NCBI RefSeq assembly: GCF_000425745.1
Contig: NZ_AUEA01000010.1
Coordinates: 62,001 to 126,000 of the forward strand
Source: Pseudomonas cremoricolorata DSM 17059 = NBRC 16634
GTDB taxonomy: Bacteria > Pseudomonadota > Gammaproteobacteria > Pseudomonadales > Pseudomonadaceae
Length of the DNA stretch: 64,000 nucleotides
Direction: 5' to 3'
Within the stretch, counting starts at the first letter, position 1, and each line of letters begins with the position of its first letter. Made by a program: the position numbers and the translations under genes. Below the pieces are notes generated by a model. The model ran no database searches and was not told where the DNA came from. It saw only the letters and a program-made list of their open reading frames with translations. Below, one piece after another: positions 50,508 through 60,222 of the stretch.

Positions 50508-52925
50508 ATGACAAACACTGGCTCACGACTTCGAGCTGCAACCTTCATTCTGATCGGGCTAGGGTTGATCATCAGCCTGCTCGGAGCAGGCCTTGCCATC
50601 GGCGGCGGTCGCCTGGTCAGCCTGGGTGGCTCTTGGTACTTCCTGGTGGGCGGCGCTCTGATGACCTTGTCAGGCATCCTGCTAGCCTTGCGCAAACCCG
50701 CCGGCGCCTGGCTGTATGCGGTCTTTTTGCTCGGCACGGCCATCTGGGCAGTGATCGACGCCGGCCTGGTGTTCTGGCCATTGTTCTCTCGCCTGTTCAT
50801 GTTCGGCGCCATCGGTCTGGTCGTGGCCCTGGTCTATCCCATGCTGGTGCGTGCCAGTGGTGGCGTCGCCGGGCGCAGCGCCTACGGCCTTGCCGGCGTG
50901 CTGGCCGTGGCGCTGGTGATCGCCGCTGGCAACATGTTCGTCGCTCATCCGAGCGTCGCACCGAATGGCAAGGGCCCAGGCATGACGCCCGTCGAGGCGG
51001 GCACAGAGCAGAAGGACTGGGCCCACTACGGCAACACCGAAGGCGGCAGCCGCTTCGCCGCGCTCGACCAGATCAACCGTGACAACGTCGACAAACTCAA
51101 GGTGGCCTGGACTTATCACACCGGTGACGTCGCTATCAGCGACGGCAACGGTGCCGAAGACCAACTGACCCCGCTGCAGATCGGTAACAAGGTTTTCATC
51201 TGCACCCCGCACAACAACCTGATCGCACTCGATGCCGACACGGGTAAGGAGTTGTGGAAAAACCAGATCAACGCCCAGTCCAAGGTCTGGCAGCGTTGCC
51301 GTGGCATGGCCTACTACGACGCCACCAGCGCCATCGTCCAGCCGACCCAGCCAGACAGCTCGCCAGTGACCGGCGGTAGCGTTGCGGCCGGCAGCCAATG
51401 CCAGCGCCGCCTGCTGACTAACACCATTGACGGCCGCCTGATCGCTGTCGATGCGGATAACGGCGAGTTCTGTCAGGACTTCGGCAACAACGGCCAGGTC
51501 GACCTCAAGGCCGGCCTGGGCGAGGTGCCCGATTCCTACTACCAGCTGTCTTCCGCGCCGCTGATGGCCGGTACGACCGTGGTCGTTGGCGGTCGCGTTG
51601 CCGACAACGTCCAGACCGACATGCCAGGTGGTGTGATCCGAGGCTTCGACGTGATCACGGGGGCCATGAAATGGGCCTTCGACCCGGGTAACCCGCAAGA
51701 CCGTGCGGCGCCAGCCGACGGCAGCACGTACGTACGCAGTACCCCGAACAGCTGGGCGCCGATGTCCTACGATGCGGACATGAACACCGTATTCCTGCCG
51801 ATGGGCTCTTCGTCCACCGACATCTATGGTGTCGAGCGCAGCAAGCTCGACCACACCTACGGGGCTTCAGTACTGGCGCTGGACGCCACCACGGGCAATC
51901 AGAAGTGGGTGTTCCAGACCGTACACAACGATCTGTGGGACTTCGACCTGCCGATGCAGCCGAGCCTCATCGATTTCACTAAGGAGGATGGCAAGACCGT
52001 GCCTGCGGTGGTGATCGGCACCAAGGCCGGGCAGATCTACGTGCTCGACCGTGCCACTGGCAAACCGCTGACTCAGGTCGACGAAGTGCCAGTCAATCCG
52101 AGCAACATTCCTGGCGAGCCATACTCCCCAACCCAGCCGAAATCGGTCGGTATGCCGCAGATCGGCGCGCAGACCCTGACCGAGTCTGACATGTGGGGCG
52201 CAACCCCTTACGACCAGCTGCTGTGCCGCATCGACTTCAAGAAGATGCGCTACGACGGCCTCTACACCGCGCCAGGCAGCGATCTGTCGCTGAGCTTCCC
52301 TGGCTCGCTGGGCGGCATGAACTGGGGCAGCATTTCGACTGACCCGGTACACGGCTTCATCTTCGTCAACGACATGCGCCTGGGCCTCTGGATCCAGATG
52401 ATCCCGTCGCAAAACAAAGGTGAGGCCGCCTCGGGTGGCGAAGCGCTCAACACCGGCATGGGCGCCGTACCGCTCAAGGGCACGCCCTATGCGGTGAACA
52501 AGAACCGCTTCCTGTCGGTTGCCGGCATTCCTTGCCAGGCTCCACCATTCGGCACCCTGACCGCCGTCGACATGAAGACTCGCCAGATTGCCTGGCAGGT
52601 TCCGGTCGGCACTGTCGAAGACACAGGCCCAATGGGCATCCGCATGCACCTGCCGATCAAGATCGGCCTGCCGACCCTCGGCGGCACCCTGTCCACCCAA
52701 GGTGGCCTGGTGTTCATCGCCGGCACCCAGGACTTCTACCTGCGCGCCTACGACAGCAGCAACGGTAACGAAATCTGGAAGGCCCGCCTGCCCGTTGGCA
52801 GCCAGGGCGGCCCGATGACCTACGTCTCGCCCAAGACCGGCAAGCAGTATGTCGTGATCACTGCCGGCGGTGCGCGCCAGTCGACGGATCGGGGCGACTA
52901 CGTGATCGCCTACACCCTGCAGTAA
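50508..52925 (+). CDS. gcd: Membrane-bound PQQ-dependent glucose dehydrogenase
   Basis: Gcd oxidises D-glucose to gluconolactone in the periplasm and passes electrons to ubiquinone. The 805-residue protein has five N-terminal transmembrane helices (to about 145). A quinoprotein beta-propeller follows, with GNTEGGSRFAALDQINRDNV, WTYHTGD, the conserved TPNSWAPMSYD region, the GGTLSTQGGLVFIAGTQDFY block and a C-terminal KQYVVITAGG. The start at 50508 gives the family length; an in-frame ATG lies 15 bases earlier. The OprB-type porin gene follows, completing a glucose uptake and oxidation pair. Confidence 0.95.
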   Translation: MTNTGSRLRAATFILIGLGLIISLLGAGLAIGGGRLVSLGGSWYFLVGGALMTLSGILLALRKPAGAWLYAVFLLGTAIWAVIDAGLVFWPLFSRLFMFGAIGLVVALVYPMLVRASGGVAGRSAYGLAGVLAVALVIAAGNMFVAHPSVAPNGKGPGMTPVEAGTEQKDWAHYGNTEGGSRFAALDQINRDNVDKLKVAWTYHTGDVAISDGNGAEDQLTPLQIGNKVFICTPHNNLIALDADTGKELWKNQINAQSKVWQRCRGMAYYDATSAIVQPTQPDSSPVTGGSVAAGSQCQRRLLTNTIDGRLIAVDADNGEFCQDFGNNGQVDLKAGLGEVPDSYYQLSSAPLMAGTTVVVGGRVADNVQTDMPGGVIRGFDVITGAMKWAFDPGNPQDRAAPADGSTYVRSTPNSWAPMSYDADMNTVFLPMGSSSTDIYGVERSKLDHTYGASVLALDATTGNQKWVFQTVHNDLWDFDLPMQPSLIDFTKEDGKTVPAVVIGTKAGQIYVLDRATGKPLTQVDEVPVNPSNIPGEPYSPTQPKSVGMPQIGAQTLTESDMWGATPYDQLLCRIDFKKMRYDGLYTAPGSDLSLSFPGSLGGMNWGSISTDPVHGFIFVNDMRLGLWIQMIPSQNKGEAASGGEALNTGMGAVPLKGTPYAVNKNRFLSVAGIPCQAPPFGTLTAVDMKTRQIAWQVPVGTVEDTGPMGIRMHLPIKIGLPTLGGTLSTQGGLVFIAGTQDFYLRAYDSSNGNEIWKARLPVGSQGGPMTYVSPKTGKQYVVITAGGARQSTDRGDYVIAYTLQ

Positions 52926-53032
52926 GTGCCGCACCGCTCCAGCCGTCGAGAGCAGTTTTCCTGCAAGCCCATGGCTTGCAGGACTGTTCCAGCGGCGAAA
53001 AGACCTTTGAACACTGACAGACGCTCACCCTC

Positions 53033-54301
53033 ATGCCACCCACTTCTCGCTATCTTTTTCTGGCAGTCCTGACCCTGGCCAGCAGCCCCGTGCTGGCCGC
53101 CAGTGACGTATTTTCGCGTAGCACCATGACCGGCGACTGGGGCGGCCTGCGCCACCAGCTCGATGAGAACGGCATCAAGTTCACCGGCGACTACAGCGGC
53201 GAAACCGCCTATAACGCCCACGGTGGTCTGCACCGCTCGGCCCGCTATTCGCAGAACCTCAAGCTCGGCGCGCGGTTCGACCTGTCGAAAATCTTTGCAC
53301 TCGACAACGGCGGCAATGTGCAACTGACCATCAACGACCGCCGCGGCAACAGCGCCTCGGAAGACCTCGTCGGCAACCGCCTGCCCATTCAGGAAAACTT
53401 CGGCGGCCTTTACACCCGCCTCACCGAACTGAGCTACGAGCGCACCCTGTTGACCCCGGCGCTCAATGTAAAGCTCGGCTACATGGCCATGGGCAACGAC
53501 CTGGGCGGCCTTGATAGCGGCATCCTGTGCAACTTCATGAATGCTGGTTTCTGCGGCCACCCGCTGAATATGTCCGGCGGTAGCGGCTGGACCAACTACC
53601 CCAACGCACGTCTGGGCGTGCGCGTTAAATACGACCTGTCCCCCTCCTGGCAACTACGCGTGGCCGCGTTCAACGTCGATCCTGAAAGCAATGGCAATTC
53701 CAGTCGTGCGTGGCACATCGGGCCCAAGCACACCACCGGTACCGTCGTGCCGCTGGAGCTGGTGTACAAGCTTCAGGGCGAGCGCTCAGGGGAGTACAAG
53801 TTGGGCTATTACTACGACAGCTCGGACGTGAAGCGCATCGGTAGCGACAAGGACGTGTCCGGGCGTAGCGGCCATTACCTGCTGGCCGACCAGGCCGTGT
53901 GGAACGATGAGTCATCGCCGGGCCGTAGTCTGCACGTGTTCGGTCAATACTCGGCGTCGAGCAAGGCCGCTTCGCCGTTCACCAAGTGGTATGGCGCGGG
54001 TGTGGTGCTGTACAAACCATTCCAGAGTCGACCGCGCGATACCGTGGCCCTGGGCTATGGCCGTGCCGTCCCCAACCCGCGCAGCCGAGACGTTCTGGAA
54101 GAGGCGGCATTCGACAACGGCGAGCGCTTCTCCGCTATCGACAATGCCGAACGGTTGATCGAACTGAGCTACGGCTACCAGGTAACGCCATGGCTGAGCC
54201 TGCGCCCGGATGTGCAATACATCATCGAGCCAGGCGCGTTCTCCGGCAGGGATATCGCCAATGCCCTAGTGTTCGGGTTGCAGATCAAATCAGTCCTCTG
54301 A
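53033..54301 (+). CDS. oprB: OprB-family carbohydrate-selective porin
   Basis: This 422-residue outer-membrane protein has a signal peptide (ending SSPVLA) and the OprB start TMTGDWGGLRHQLDENGIKF. Barrel strands such as NLKLGARFDLSKIFALDNGG and WGRAVPNPRS-like GYGRAVPNPRSRDV follow. OprB porins admit glucose and other sugars to the periplasm. It directly follows gcd (107-base gap) on the same strand, so sugar entry and periplasmic oxidation are encoded together, as in P. putida. The C-terminus (LQIKSVL) lacks a terminal aromatic residue. Confidence 0.9.
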   Translation: MPPTSRYLFLAVLTLASSPVLAASDVFSRSTMTGDWGGLRHQLDENGIKFTGDYSGETAYNAHGGLHRSARYSQNLKLGARFDLSKIFALDNGGNVQLTINDRRGNSASEDLVGNRLPIQENFGGLYTRLTELSYERTLLTPALNVKLGYMAMGNDLGGLDSGILCNFMNAGFCGHPLNMSGGSGWTNYPNARLGVRVKYDLSPSWQLRVAAFNVDPESNGNSSRAWHIGPKHTTGTVVPLELVYKLQGERSGEYKLGYYYDSSDVKRIGSDKDVSGRSGHYLLADQAVWNDESSPGRSLHVFGQYSASSKAASPFTKWYGAGVVLYKPFQSRPRDTVALGYGRAVPNPRSRDVLEEAAFDNGERFSAIDNAERLIELSYGYQVTPWLSLRPDVQYIIEPGAFSGRDIANALVFGLQIKSVL

Positions 54302-54706
54302 AGGGGGGGAGGTCTGTCGCGAAAACCTCAACAACGCCATCCATGGCCTGGCGATGGAGGTTGGAAGGCGGGCGAAACGCGACTGACCGCGTTATCTGTG
54401 AAAGTGCGATTACTCGCACTCGAATACGCCAGCGTCTTCCGCCATCGTGCGAGTGCCGACAAACGGTGTCGTCACCAGGTTCAAAAATCGCAGACATTAA
54501 AAAGCCGGCTTGTGGCCGGCTTCTCGAGGGCGGTTTTGGCTCATTTTTGATGGGCCGCGACCGCCTTGAACGGTATGGCCGCAAGGGCCATGGAAAGGAT
54601 GGGCGAGCGACGGTGTGCGCCACTGCCGGCCCCAGGCGCTGCGTCGTAGACGGGCTGGGGTGAACGTGGCGGCTAGGATACAAGCCTTGGACGCGGTTGC
54701 CCAGCC
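54302..54706. other. Intergenic stretch between oprB and the repressor gene
   Basis: About 400 bases without a supported gene. It contains the hairpin at 54502-54522 that terminates minus-strand transcripts, and otherwise nothing I can identify. Confidence 0.6.
54496..54522 (-). terminator. Rho-independent terminator for the repressor gene
   Basis: AAGCCGGC (54502-54509) pairs with GCCGGCTT (54515-54522). Read on the minus strand the stem is followed by CTTTTTAATG, a proper U tract, about 185 bases after the repressor stop. It may also act on the plus-strand oprB transcript, more weakly. Confidence 0.75.
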
Positions 54707-55423
54707 TTAACTGCCTTCGCTGTGGCGGGGGTGTTGCGGGCGCAGGTGGGTATACCAGAACACCCAGCCGAGAATGCGCAGGTCTTGCGCCTGACGCTGG
54801 GCGGGGGAGTAGCGTTCGCTTGGGTGGTGCAGACGGTCATGGCTGTGCAGGCTGAGCACCTCCTTGTGGCCCAGGCTCAGGCAGTGGATGCGTAGCTGGT
54901 CGCCGTGCAACAACGCATAGGTTTCGCCTTCCACCACCTGGGTACAACTGCGGTCGATGGCAAGGATGCTGTCGCGCGGAATCACCGGCGCCATGTTGTC
55001 TGCCGGCATCGCCAGGCACAGCACGTCACGGGCGAAGATGCCCAGCGCTTCCAGGGCCTGCTGCGGCACACTGACCCGGCAGTCCTCCAGCACCTTGAAC
55101 TCGCCGTGCTGCCAGTGCTGCAACGGCCAGTGAACCTGTACGCCGTTGCTGGTCAGCAGCAGCGATGGCGGTCGCGGCGGAGTGGGGCTCACGGGGCGCG
55201 GACGCAGGATCGGGTCCGGGTGCTTGGGCCCTTCGCCACTTTTCAGCCAGCGCCGGTGCACGCAGAACAGGTCGGCGATTTCTTCCAGGCGGGCGACGGG
55301 CACGCCGCGTTTGAACCAGTTGTTGATGTGCTGCGGCGAGACATCGCGCTGCGCGGCGAAGTCCGAGGGGGTCAGGTCGCACTCCTGCAGCAGTGCCTTC
55401 AAGCGATCGCCGGAATTATTCAT
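54707..55423 (-). CDS. HTH/S24-fold transcriptional repressor lacking the Ser-Lys dyad
   Basis: This 238-residue protein has an N-terminal Cro/C1 helix-turn-helix (about 5-60, LTPSDFAAQRDVSPQHINNW), a proline-rich linker and a C-terminal LexA/S24-type domain. At the nucleophile position the sequence reads ADNMAPVI instead of xxSM, and the lysine site reads RIHCL instead of VKRL, so autocleavage is unlikely. It is therefore probably a non-cleavable dimeric repressor with another signal. It is a single-gene unit with a terminator. No phage genes are nearby. Start ATG 55423. Confidence 0.78.
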   Translation of the reverse strand: MNNSGDRLKALLQECDLTPSDFAAQRDVSPQHINNWFKRGVPVARLEEIADLFCVHRRWLKSGEGPKHPDPILRPRPVSPTPPRPPSLLLTSNGVQVHWPLQHWQHGEFKVLEDCRVSVPQQALEALGIFARDVLCLAMPADNMAPVIPRDSILAIDRSCTQVVEGETYALLHGDQLRIHCLSLGHKEVLSLHSHDRLHHPSERYSPAQRQAQDLRILGWVFWYTHLRPQHPRHSEGS

Positions 55424-55562
55424 GCAGCGCATTCTAGCGGCGGGGGAGGGCGGGGCGTATCAACGTGACGTTGAACAGGCTGTATGAAAAAGGCTCGGTC
55501 TGTCAGACATCGGTGTAGGACGTTTCGGCTGGCTTGGTAAGCAGTCGCCAAACGACGGGCGT

Positions 55563-55588
55563 AAAAAAACCCTGCCGAGGCAGGGTTT
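55563..55588 (-). terminator. Rho-independent terminator for ppa
   Basis: AAACCCTGCC and GGCAGGGTTT form a 10-bp stem with a two-base loop. On the minus strand it is followed by a run of T. It lies 13 bases after the ppa stop. Confidence 0.88.
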
Positions 55589-55600
55589 CATGCAGTGCGA

Positions 55601-56128
55601 TCAGCCTTTGTAGGCGGCGACCGACTTGGTGATCGCAGCGCGGGCAGCATCAGCGCCGTCCCAGCCTTCGATCTTGACCCACTTGCCCTTCTCGAGATCT
55701 TTGTAGTTGGCAAAGAAGTGCTCGATCTGCTGGATCAGCAGGGCAGGCAGGTCGGTGTATTCCTTCACGTCGACGTACAGCTGCGAGAGCTTGTCGTGCG
55801 GAACGGCGATGACCTTGGCGTCGCCGCCGCCGTCGTCGGTCATGTTCAGGATGCCGACCGGACGGGCGCGGATTACCGAGCCTGGTGCCACTGGGTACGG
55901 GGTCACGACCAGCACGTCGAGGGGGTCACCGTCGTCGGCCAGGGTATTGGGGATGAAGCCGTAGTTGGCCGGGTAGAACATCGGGGTGGCCATGAAACGG
56001 TCGACGAACAGGGTGTCGCTGTCCTTGTCGATCTCGTATTTGATCGGCGCGTGGTTGGCCGGGATTTCGATGGCGACGTAGATGTCGTTCGGCAGGTCTT
56101 TGCCCGCCGGAATCTTGCTGTAGCTCAT
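55601..56128 (-). CDS. ppa: Inorganic pyrophosphatase
   Basis: Cytoplasmic family I pyrophosphatase hydrolyses PPi and drives biosynthesis. The 175-residue protein starts [20 protein letters not shown] and carries the metal-binding signature [16 protein letters not shown] with [15 protein letters not shown] before it. It ends with a normal C-terminal helix. The gene is a single unit with its own terminator. Length is typical. Confidence 0.97.
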   Translation of the reverse strand: MSYSKIPAGKDLPNDIYVAIEIPANHAPIKYEIDKDSDTLFVDRFMATPMFYPANYGFIPNTLADDGDPLDVLVVTPYPVAPGSVIRARPVGILNMTDDGGGDAKVIAVPHDKLSQLYVDVKEYTDLPALLIQQIEHFFANYKDLEKGKWVKIEGWDGADAARAAITKSVAAYKG

Positions 56129-56221
56129 TGGGCAGTGCCCCCGTGTTTGACCGAAAAAGTGGCGGCGATTATAGGCATATTCTGCCCAGCCATGCCACGT
56201 CCGCCCTGATGCGCCGCGGCC

Positions 56222-57037
56222 TCAGGGTCGATCGTGCTGATACTCGGGATGCTCGGCTTGCAACTGCTGGAGACGGGTCAGCGGGTTCTGCCGATAGAAC
56301 AGCGCCAACTGCCGGTACACCTCGGGGTAGGCCTGCGCCAACAGGTCGGGAGCACTGAAGAAGTACTCACTGGTCACGGCGAAGAATTCGGCTGGGTTTT
56401 CCGCGGCATAGGGGTCGATGGCGGTGTCGGCGTCGGGGTTGGCGTCGAGCTGACGGTTGAGGTCGTCATAGGCCTGCTGCATGGCCGCCGCCCACTCGCC
56501 GATGTGCATGTCGCTGTGCAGCGGCGGCAGGCCGGTGGCATCGCCATTGAGCATGTCGAGCTTGTGCGCCAGCTCATGGATGACCAGGTTGTAGGCCTCC
56601 CAGCCACCGCCGGCCAGCACCCCAGGCCAAGCCATGATCACCGGCCCCTGCTGCCAGGCTTCGCCGCTGTGCTCGCCATTCCACACGTGTTCGACACCAC
56701 TGCCATCGCGGTGACGCTGCGGGCTCTGGAAGTCGTCGGGGTAGAGAATCAGCTCATGAAAGCCCTGGTACCAGTCGTGCTCGCCCAGATGCAGCAGCGG
56801 CAACTGCGCCTGCACGGCGAGGAACAGCCGCTGTTCGTCGTCCAGTTCGACGCCGGGCAGCATGGTCAGGTGCTTGGCGTGCAGGAACAGCACGCTGGCC
56901 TCACGCAGCCAGCGATCTTCCCTGGCCTCGATGCCGTCGAGCATCGGCAGGCGCTGGCGCACCTGCTGCCACAGTGACTCGCTGATCGGGTAGCGGGCAA
57001 GGGTGCGTCGGCGGCGCCAGGCGCTGAACGACCACAT
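56222..57037 (-). CDS. mtfA: MtfA-family zinc-dependent peptidase
   Basis: This 271-residue cytoplasmic protein of the MtfA (DUF980) family has the zinc HEXXH site in NLVIHELAHKLDMLNG (about 155) and the downstream third-ligand glutamate region NPAEFFAVTSEYFF. MtfA binds the repressor Mlc and so influences glucose phosphotransferase expression in enterics, and has aminopeptidase activity. In Pseudomonas, which lacks the glucose PTS, the role is unclear. It lies 9 bases downstream of the DedA gene, probably as an operon. Confidence 0.9.
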   Translation of the reverse strand: MWSFSAWRRRRTLARYPISESLWQQVRQRLPMLDGIEAREDRWLREASVLFLHAKHLTMLPGVELDDEQRLFLAVQAQLPLLHLGEHDWYQGFHELILYPDDFQSPQRHRDGSGVEHVWNGEHSGEAWQQGPVIMAWPGVLAGGGWEAYNLVIHELAHKLDMLNGDATGLPPLHSDMHIGEWAAAMQQAYDDLNRQLDANPDADTAIDPYAAENPAEFFAVTSEYFFSAPDLLAQAYPEVYRQLALFYRQNPLTRLQQLQAEHPEYQHDRP

Positions 57038-57046
57038 CGGGGTGAA

Positions 57047-57694
57047 TCAGTGGGCCTTGGCGGCGCGGCCGAAGCGACCGCGCAGCAGGCCGAGGATCAT
57101 CGGCACCAGCGACAGCAGGATGATCACCACGACCATCAGCGACAGGTGCTGCTTGATGAACGGCACGTTGCCGAAGAAATAGCCCAAGGTCACCAGGCTG
57201 CCGACCCACAGCAGCGAACCTGCAACGCTGAAGCCAAGGAAGCGCGAGTAGTGCATGCGGGCGATGCCGGCCACGAAGGGGGCGAAGGTGCGCAGAATCG
57301 GCAGGAAGCGCGCCAGGGTGACGGTCTTGCCGCCGTGGCGGGCGTAGAAGTCGTTGGTCTTTTGCAGGTAGTCGCGGCGGAAGATTTTCGACGTTGGGTT
57401 GCGGAACAGCCGTTCCCCAGCCGTTCGCCCGATGACGTAGTTGGTGCTGTCGCCCATGATCGCCGCGATGATCAGCAGCCCGCCCAGCAGGACCGGATCC
57501 ATGCCTCCACCAGCAGCCACCGCGCCGGCGATGAACAACAGCGAGTCGCCCGGCAGGAACGGCATCACCACCAGCCCGGTTTCACAGAAGATCACCGCAA
57601 ACAAGATGGCGTAGATCCAGGTGCCATAGTTGGCCACCAGGACATCGAGGTAGTAGTCGAGATGCAGGATGAGGTCGAGCGGGTTGAATTCCAT
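57047..57694 (-). CDS. DedA-family inner-membrane protein
   Basis: This protein of about 215 residues has the DedA/VTT pattern: hydrophobic segments, a VVMPFLPGDSLLFIAGAVAA re-entrant loop, GDSTNYVIGRTAGERLF, and the conserved ARFLPILRTFAPFVAGIARM with its basic and proline residues. DedA proteins are proposed lipid transporters or flippases linked to membrane potential and undecaprenyl phosphate recycling. The start is ATG 57694 (MEFNPLDLIL); upstream codons are unlikely. It precedes mtfA by 9 bases. Confidence 0.9.
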   Translation of the reverse strand: MEFNPLDLILHLDYYLDVLVANYGTWIYAILFAVIFCETGLVVMPFLPGDSLLFIAGAVAAGGGMDPVLLGGLLIIAAIMGDSTNYVIGRTAGERLFRNPTSKIFRRDYLQKTNDFYARHGGKTVTLARFLPILRTFAPFVAGIARMHYSRFLGFSVAGSLLWVGSLVTLGYFFGNVPFIKQHLSLMVVVIILLSLVPMILGLLRGRFGRAAKAH

Positions 57695-57950
57695 GTACAA
57701 CACCTGTGTTCGGGTCCCGCAGCGACGGGCGAGCGATGATGGACTGCGCCTTGGCACTGGGAGGGCCAGGGTGTGGGTAAAATTTCATACACGATAGTGC
57801 GGGCATTATACGGCTAACTTGGGAATGTGCCCGGGGAGTTTGTAGCGGGGGGTTACGAGTTTCGCTGCGTTGCCTGCGGGTGGGCGTCGACCGGAAGCGT
57901 TCAGGCGAACGCCCCTGATCGACGGAAAGAGGGGGGATGCGGCGTTGCCG

Positions 57951-58775
57951 CTACTCCTCGCCCAAGAGGAAATTACCCACTTTCGCAGTGGAATCGTCGC
58001 CGTCGATGCGTTGAATCTCCGCTTCGTCTTTCAACTTAACTCCCGACAGCTGCCGCCGGCAGGCCTCACGCATCAGGTACAGCAGCCGGTGAGCGGCCAT
58101 GCCATAGCTCAGGCCTTCCAGGCGCACATTGGAGATGCAGTTGCGCGCCGCGTCATTGAGGCCGACCCGTGGCGCGTAGGTGAAATACACACCCAGGCTG
58201 TCGGGTGAACTCAGTCCCGGGCGCTCGCCGATGAGCATCACCGTCATGCGTGCGCCGAGCAGTTCGCCGACCTCATCGGCCACGGCCACCCGCCCTTGCT
58301 CGACCAGCACCACCGGTGCACGGCTCCAGCCATCGGCCTGGGCCTGTTCGTCGAAGCGTTTGATCAGGGCCAGGCTGTGCCGATGCACGGCCAGTGCCGA
58401 CAGGCCATCAGCGATGACGATGGCCAGGTCCACGCCGCCCGGGTTGGCGCTGGCGTGAGCGCGCAAGTGTTCGGCCGATGCTTCATCGAGGCGCCGGCCG
58501 CGGTCGGGGCGTTGCAGGTATTCGTGACGGTCGCTGGCGGCGCTGTGCAGCAGCAGGCTGTCGTGCCCGGCGTCGCTCAGTTGCTGGCGCAGGCCGCCAT
58601 GGTCGAAGGGCAGGTGCACGGCATCACGTGCCTGGGCGTGGGCGAACTGGAAATCGAGCTGCGCCTGGGTCGGCAGGCTGGTGCCGGTACGGCCCAGGGC
58701 GATGCGCGCCGGGGTCAGGGTGCGCAGGGCCAACCAGGGGTTGTCGGCAGCGGGTGTCGAACGGTCCATGCTCAC
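57951..58775 (-). CDS. eutC: Ethanolamine ammonia-lyase small subunit
   Basis: EutC combines with EutB in the adenosylcobalamin-dependent cleavage of ethanolamine to acetaldehyde and ammonia. The 274-residue protein has the family start with [20 protein letters not shown], the central [38 protein letters not shown] and a [18 protein letters not shown] stretch with NCISNVR near the end. It lies 3 bases after eutB. No microcompartment shell genes are near, so acetaldehyde is handled in the open cytoplasm. Confidence 0.95.
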   Translation of the reverse strand: MSMDRSTPAADNPWLALRTLTPARIALGRTGTSLPTQAQLDFQFAHAQARDAVHLPFDHGGLRQQLSDAGHDSLLLHSAASDRHEYLQRPDRGRRLDEASAEHLRAHASANPGGVDLAIVIADGLSALAVHRHSLALIKRFDEQAQADGWSRAPVVLVEQGRVAVADEVGELLGARMTVMLIGERPGLSSPDSLGVYFTYAPRVGLNDAARNCISNVRLEGLSYGMAAHRLLYLMREACRRQLSGVKLKDEAEIQRIDGDDSTAKVGNFLLGEE

Positions 58776-58778
58776 CTC

Positions 58779-60173
58779 TCAGGCCAGTTGTGCCAGCGCC
58801 TGGCGGAATGCCGGCGGCAGGTCGTTGCCGAAGCGTACCCGGCCATCGGCCTGGGTGAAGATGCCGGTGCGTTCCAGCCAGGCCTCGAACTCCGGCCCCG
58901 GTCGCAGGCCAAGGGTCTGCCGCGCATACAGCGCATCGTGGAACGAGGTGGTCTGGTAATTGAGCATGATGTCGTCCGACCCCGGGATACCCATGATGAA
59001 GTTGATTCCGGCCACGCCCAGCAGAGTGAGCAGGGTGTCCATGTCGTCCTGGTCGGCTTCGGCGTGATTGGTGTAACAGATGTCGCAACCCATCGGCACA
59101 CCGAGCAGCTTGCCGCAGAAGTGGTCTTCCAGCCCGGCGCGGATGATCTGCTTGCCGTTGTACAGGTATTCCGGGCCGATGAAGCCGACCACGGTGTTGA
59201 CCAGAAACGGCTTGAAGTGCCGCGCCACGGCGTAGGCGCGGGTCTCGCAGGTCTGTTGGTCGACGCCGTGGTGGGCGTTGGCCGACAGCGCGCTGCCCTG
59301 GCCGGTCTCGAAGTACATCAGGTTTTGCCCGACAGTGCCGCGCTTGAGCGACAGCCCCGCCTCGTAACCCTCCTGCAGAACATTGAGGTTGACCCCGAAA
59401 CTGGCGTTGGCGGCCTCGGTGCCGGCGATGGACTGGAACACCAGGTCCAGCGGCACGCCGCGGTTGATCGCCTCGATTGAGGTGGTGACGTGGGTCAGCA
59501 CACACGACTGGGTGGGAATTTCATAGCGCTGGATCACCGCGTCGAGCATTTCCAGCAGGGCGCAGATCGAGGCGGTGCTGTCGGTGGCCGGGTTGATGCC
59601 GATCATCGCATCGCCATTGCCGTACAGCAGGCCGTCGAGAATGCTCGCGGCGATACCGGCCGGCTCATCGGTGGGGTGGTTGGGTTGCAGCCGGGTCGAT
59701 AGCCGGCCGCGCAGGCCCATGGTGCCGCGAAACGCGGTGACCACACGGATTTTCTGCGCCACCAGCACCAGGTCCTGAACGCGCATGATCTTCGACACTG
59801 CCGCGGCCATCTCCGGCGTCAGCCCAGGGGCCAGGGCGCGCAAGCTGTGTTCGTCGGCCGCTTCACTGAGCAGCCAGTCGCGCAGCCCGCCAACGGTCAG
59901 GTGGCTGACCGCGGCGAAGGCTTCAGGGTCGTGGCTGTCGATGATCAGCCGGGTGACTTCATCGTCTTCGTAGGGAATCAGCGCCTCGTCGAGGAACTGG
60001 CCCAGGGGAATGTCGGCCAGTGCCATTTGCGCCGCCACCCGCTCGGCATCACTGCTGGCGGCAACGCCTGCGAGAAAGTCACCGGAACGGGCGGGGCTGG
60101 CCTTGGCCATGACGTCCCTGAGGCTGTCGAAGCGGTACAGCAGATTGCCTGCCGTGTGTACGAAACGTGCCAT
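58779..60173 (-). CDS. eutB: Ethanolamine ammonia-lyase large subunit
   Basis: EutB is the catalytic TIM-barrel subunit that binds ethanolamine and, with EutC, adenosylcobalamin. The 464-residue protein shows GDFLAGVAASSDAERVAAQM, GLRGRLSTRLQPNHPTDEPA, DGLLYGNGDAMIGINPATDS and the C-terminal GCDICYTNHAEADQDDMDTL. Length is normal. It is 49 bases downstream of the permease gene eat and just ahead of eutC. The nearby btuF/btuB genes could supply the required cobalamin. Confidence 0.96.
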   Translation of the reverse strand: MARFVHTAGNLLYRFDSLRDVMAKASPARSGDFLAGVAASSDAERVAAQMALADIPLGQFLDEALIPYEDDEVTRLIIDSHDPEAFAAVSHLTVGGLRDWLLSEAADEHSLRALAPGLTPEMAAAVSKIMRVQDLVLVAQKIRVVTAFRGTMGLRGRLSTRLQPNHPTDEPAGIAASILDGLLYGNGDAMIGINPATDSTASICALLEMLDAVIQRYEIPTQSCVLTHVTTSIEAINRGVPLDLVFQSIAGTEAANASFGVNLNVLQEGYEAGLSLKRGTVGQNLMYFETGQGSALSANAHHGVDQQTCETRAYAVARHFKPFLVNTVVGFIGPEYLYNGKQIIRAGLEDHFCGKLLGVPMGCDICYTNHAEADQDDMDTLLTLLGVAGINFIMGIPGSDDIMLNYQTTSFHDALYARQTLGLRPGPEFEAWLERTGIFTQADGRVRFGNDLPPAFRQALAQLA

Positions 60174-60222
60174 ACAAATTCTCCAGAGCGCCCCAGGCCT
60201 GGCCCGGGGCGCAGCGTGGCGA

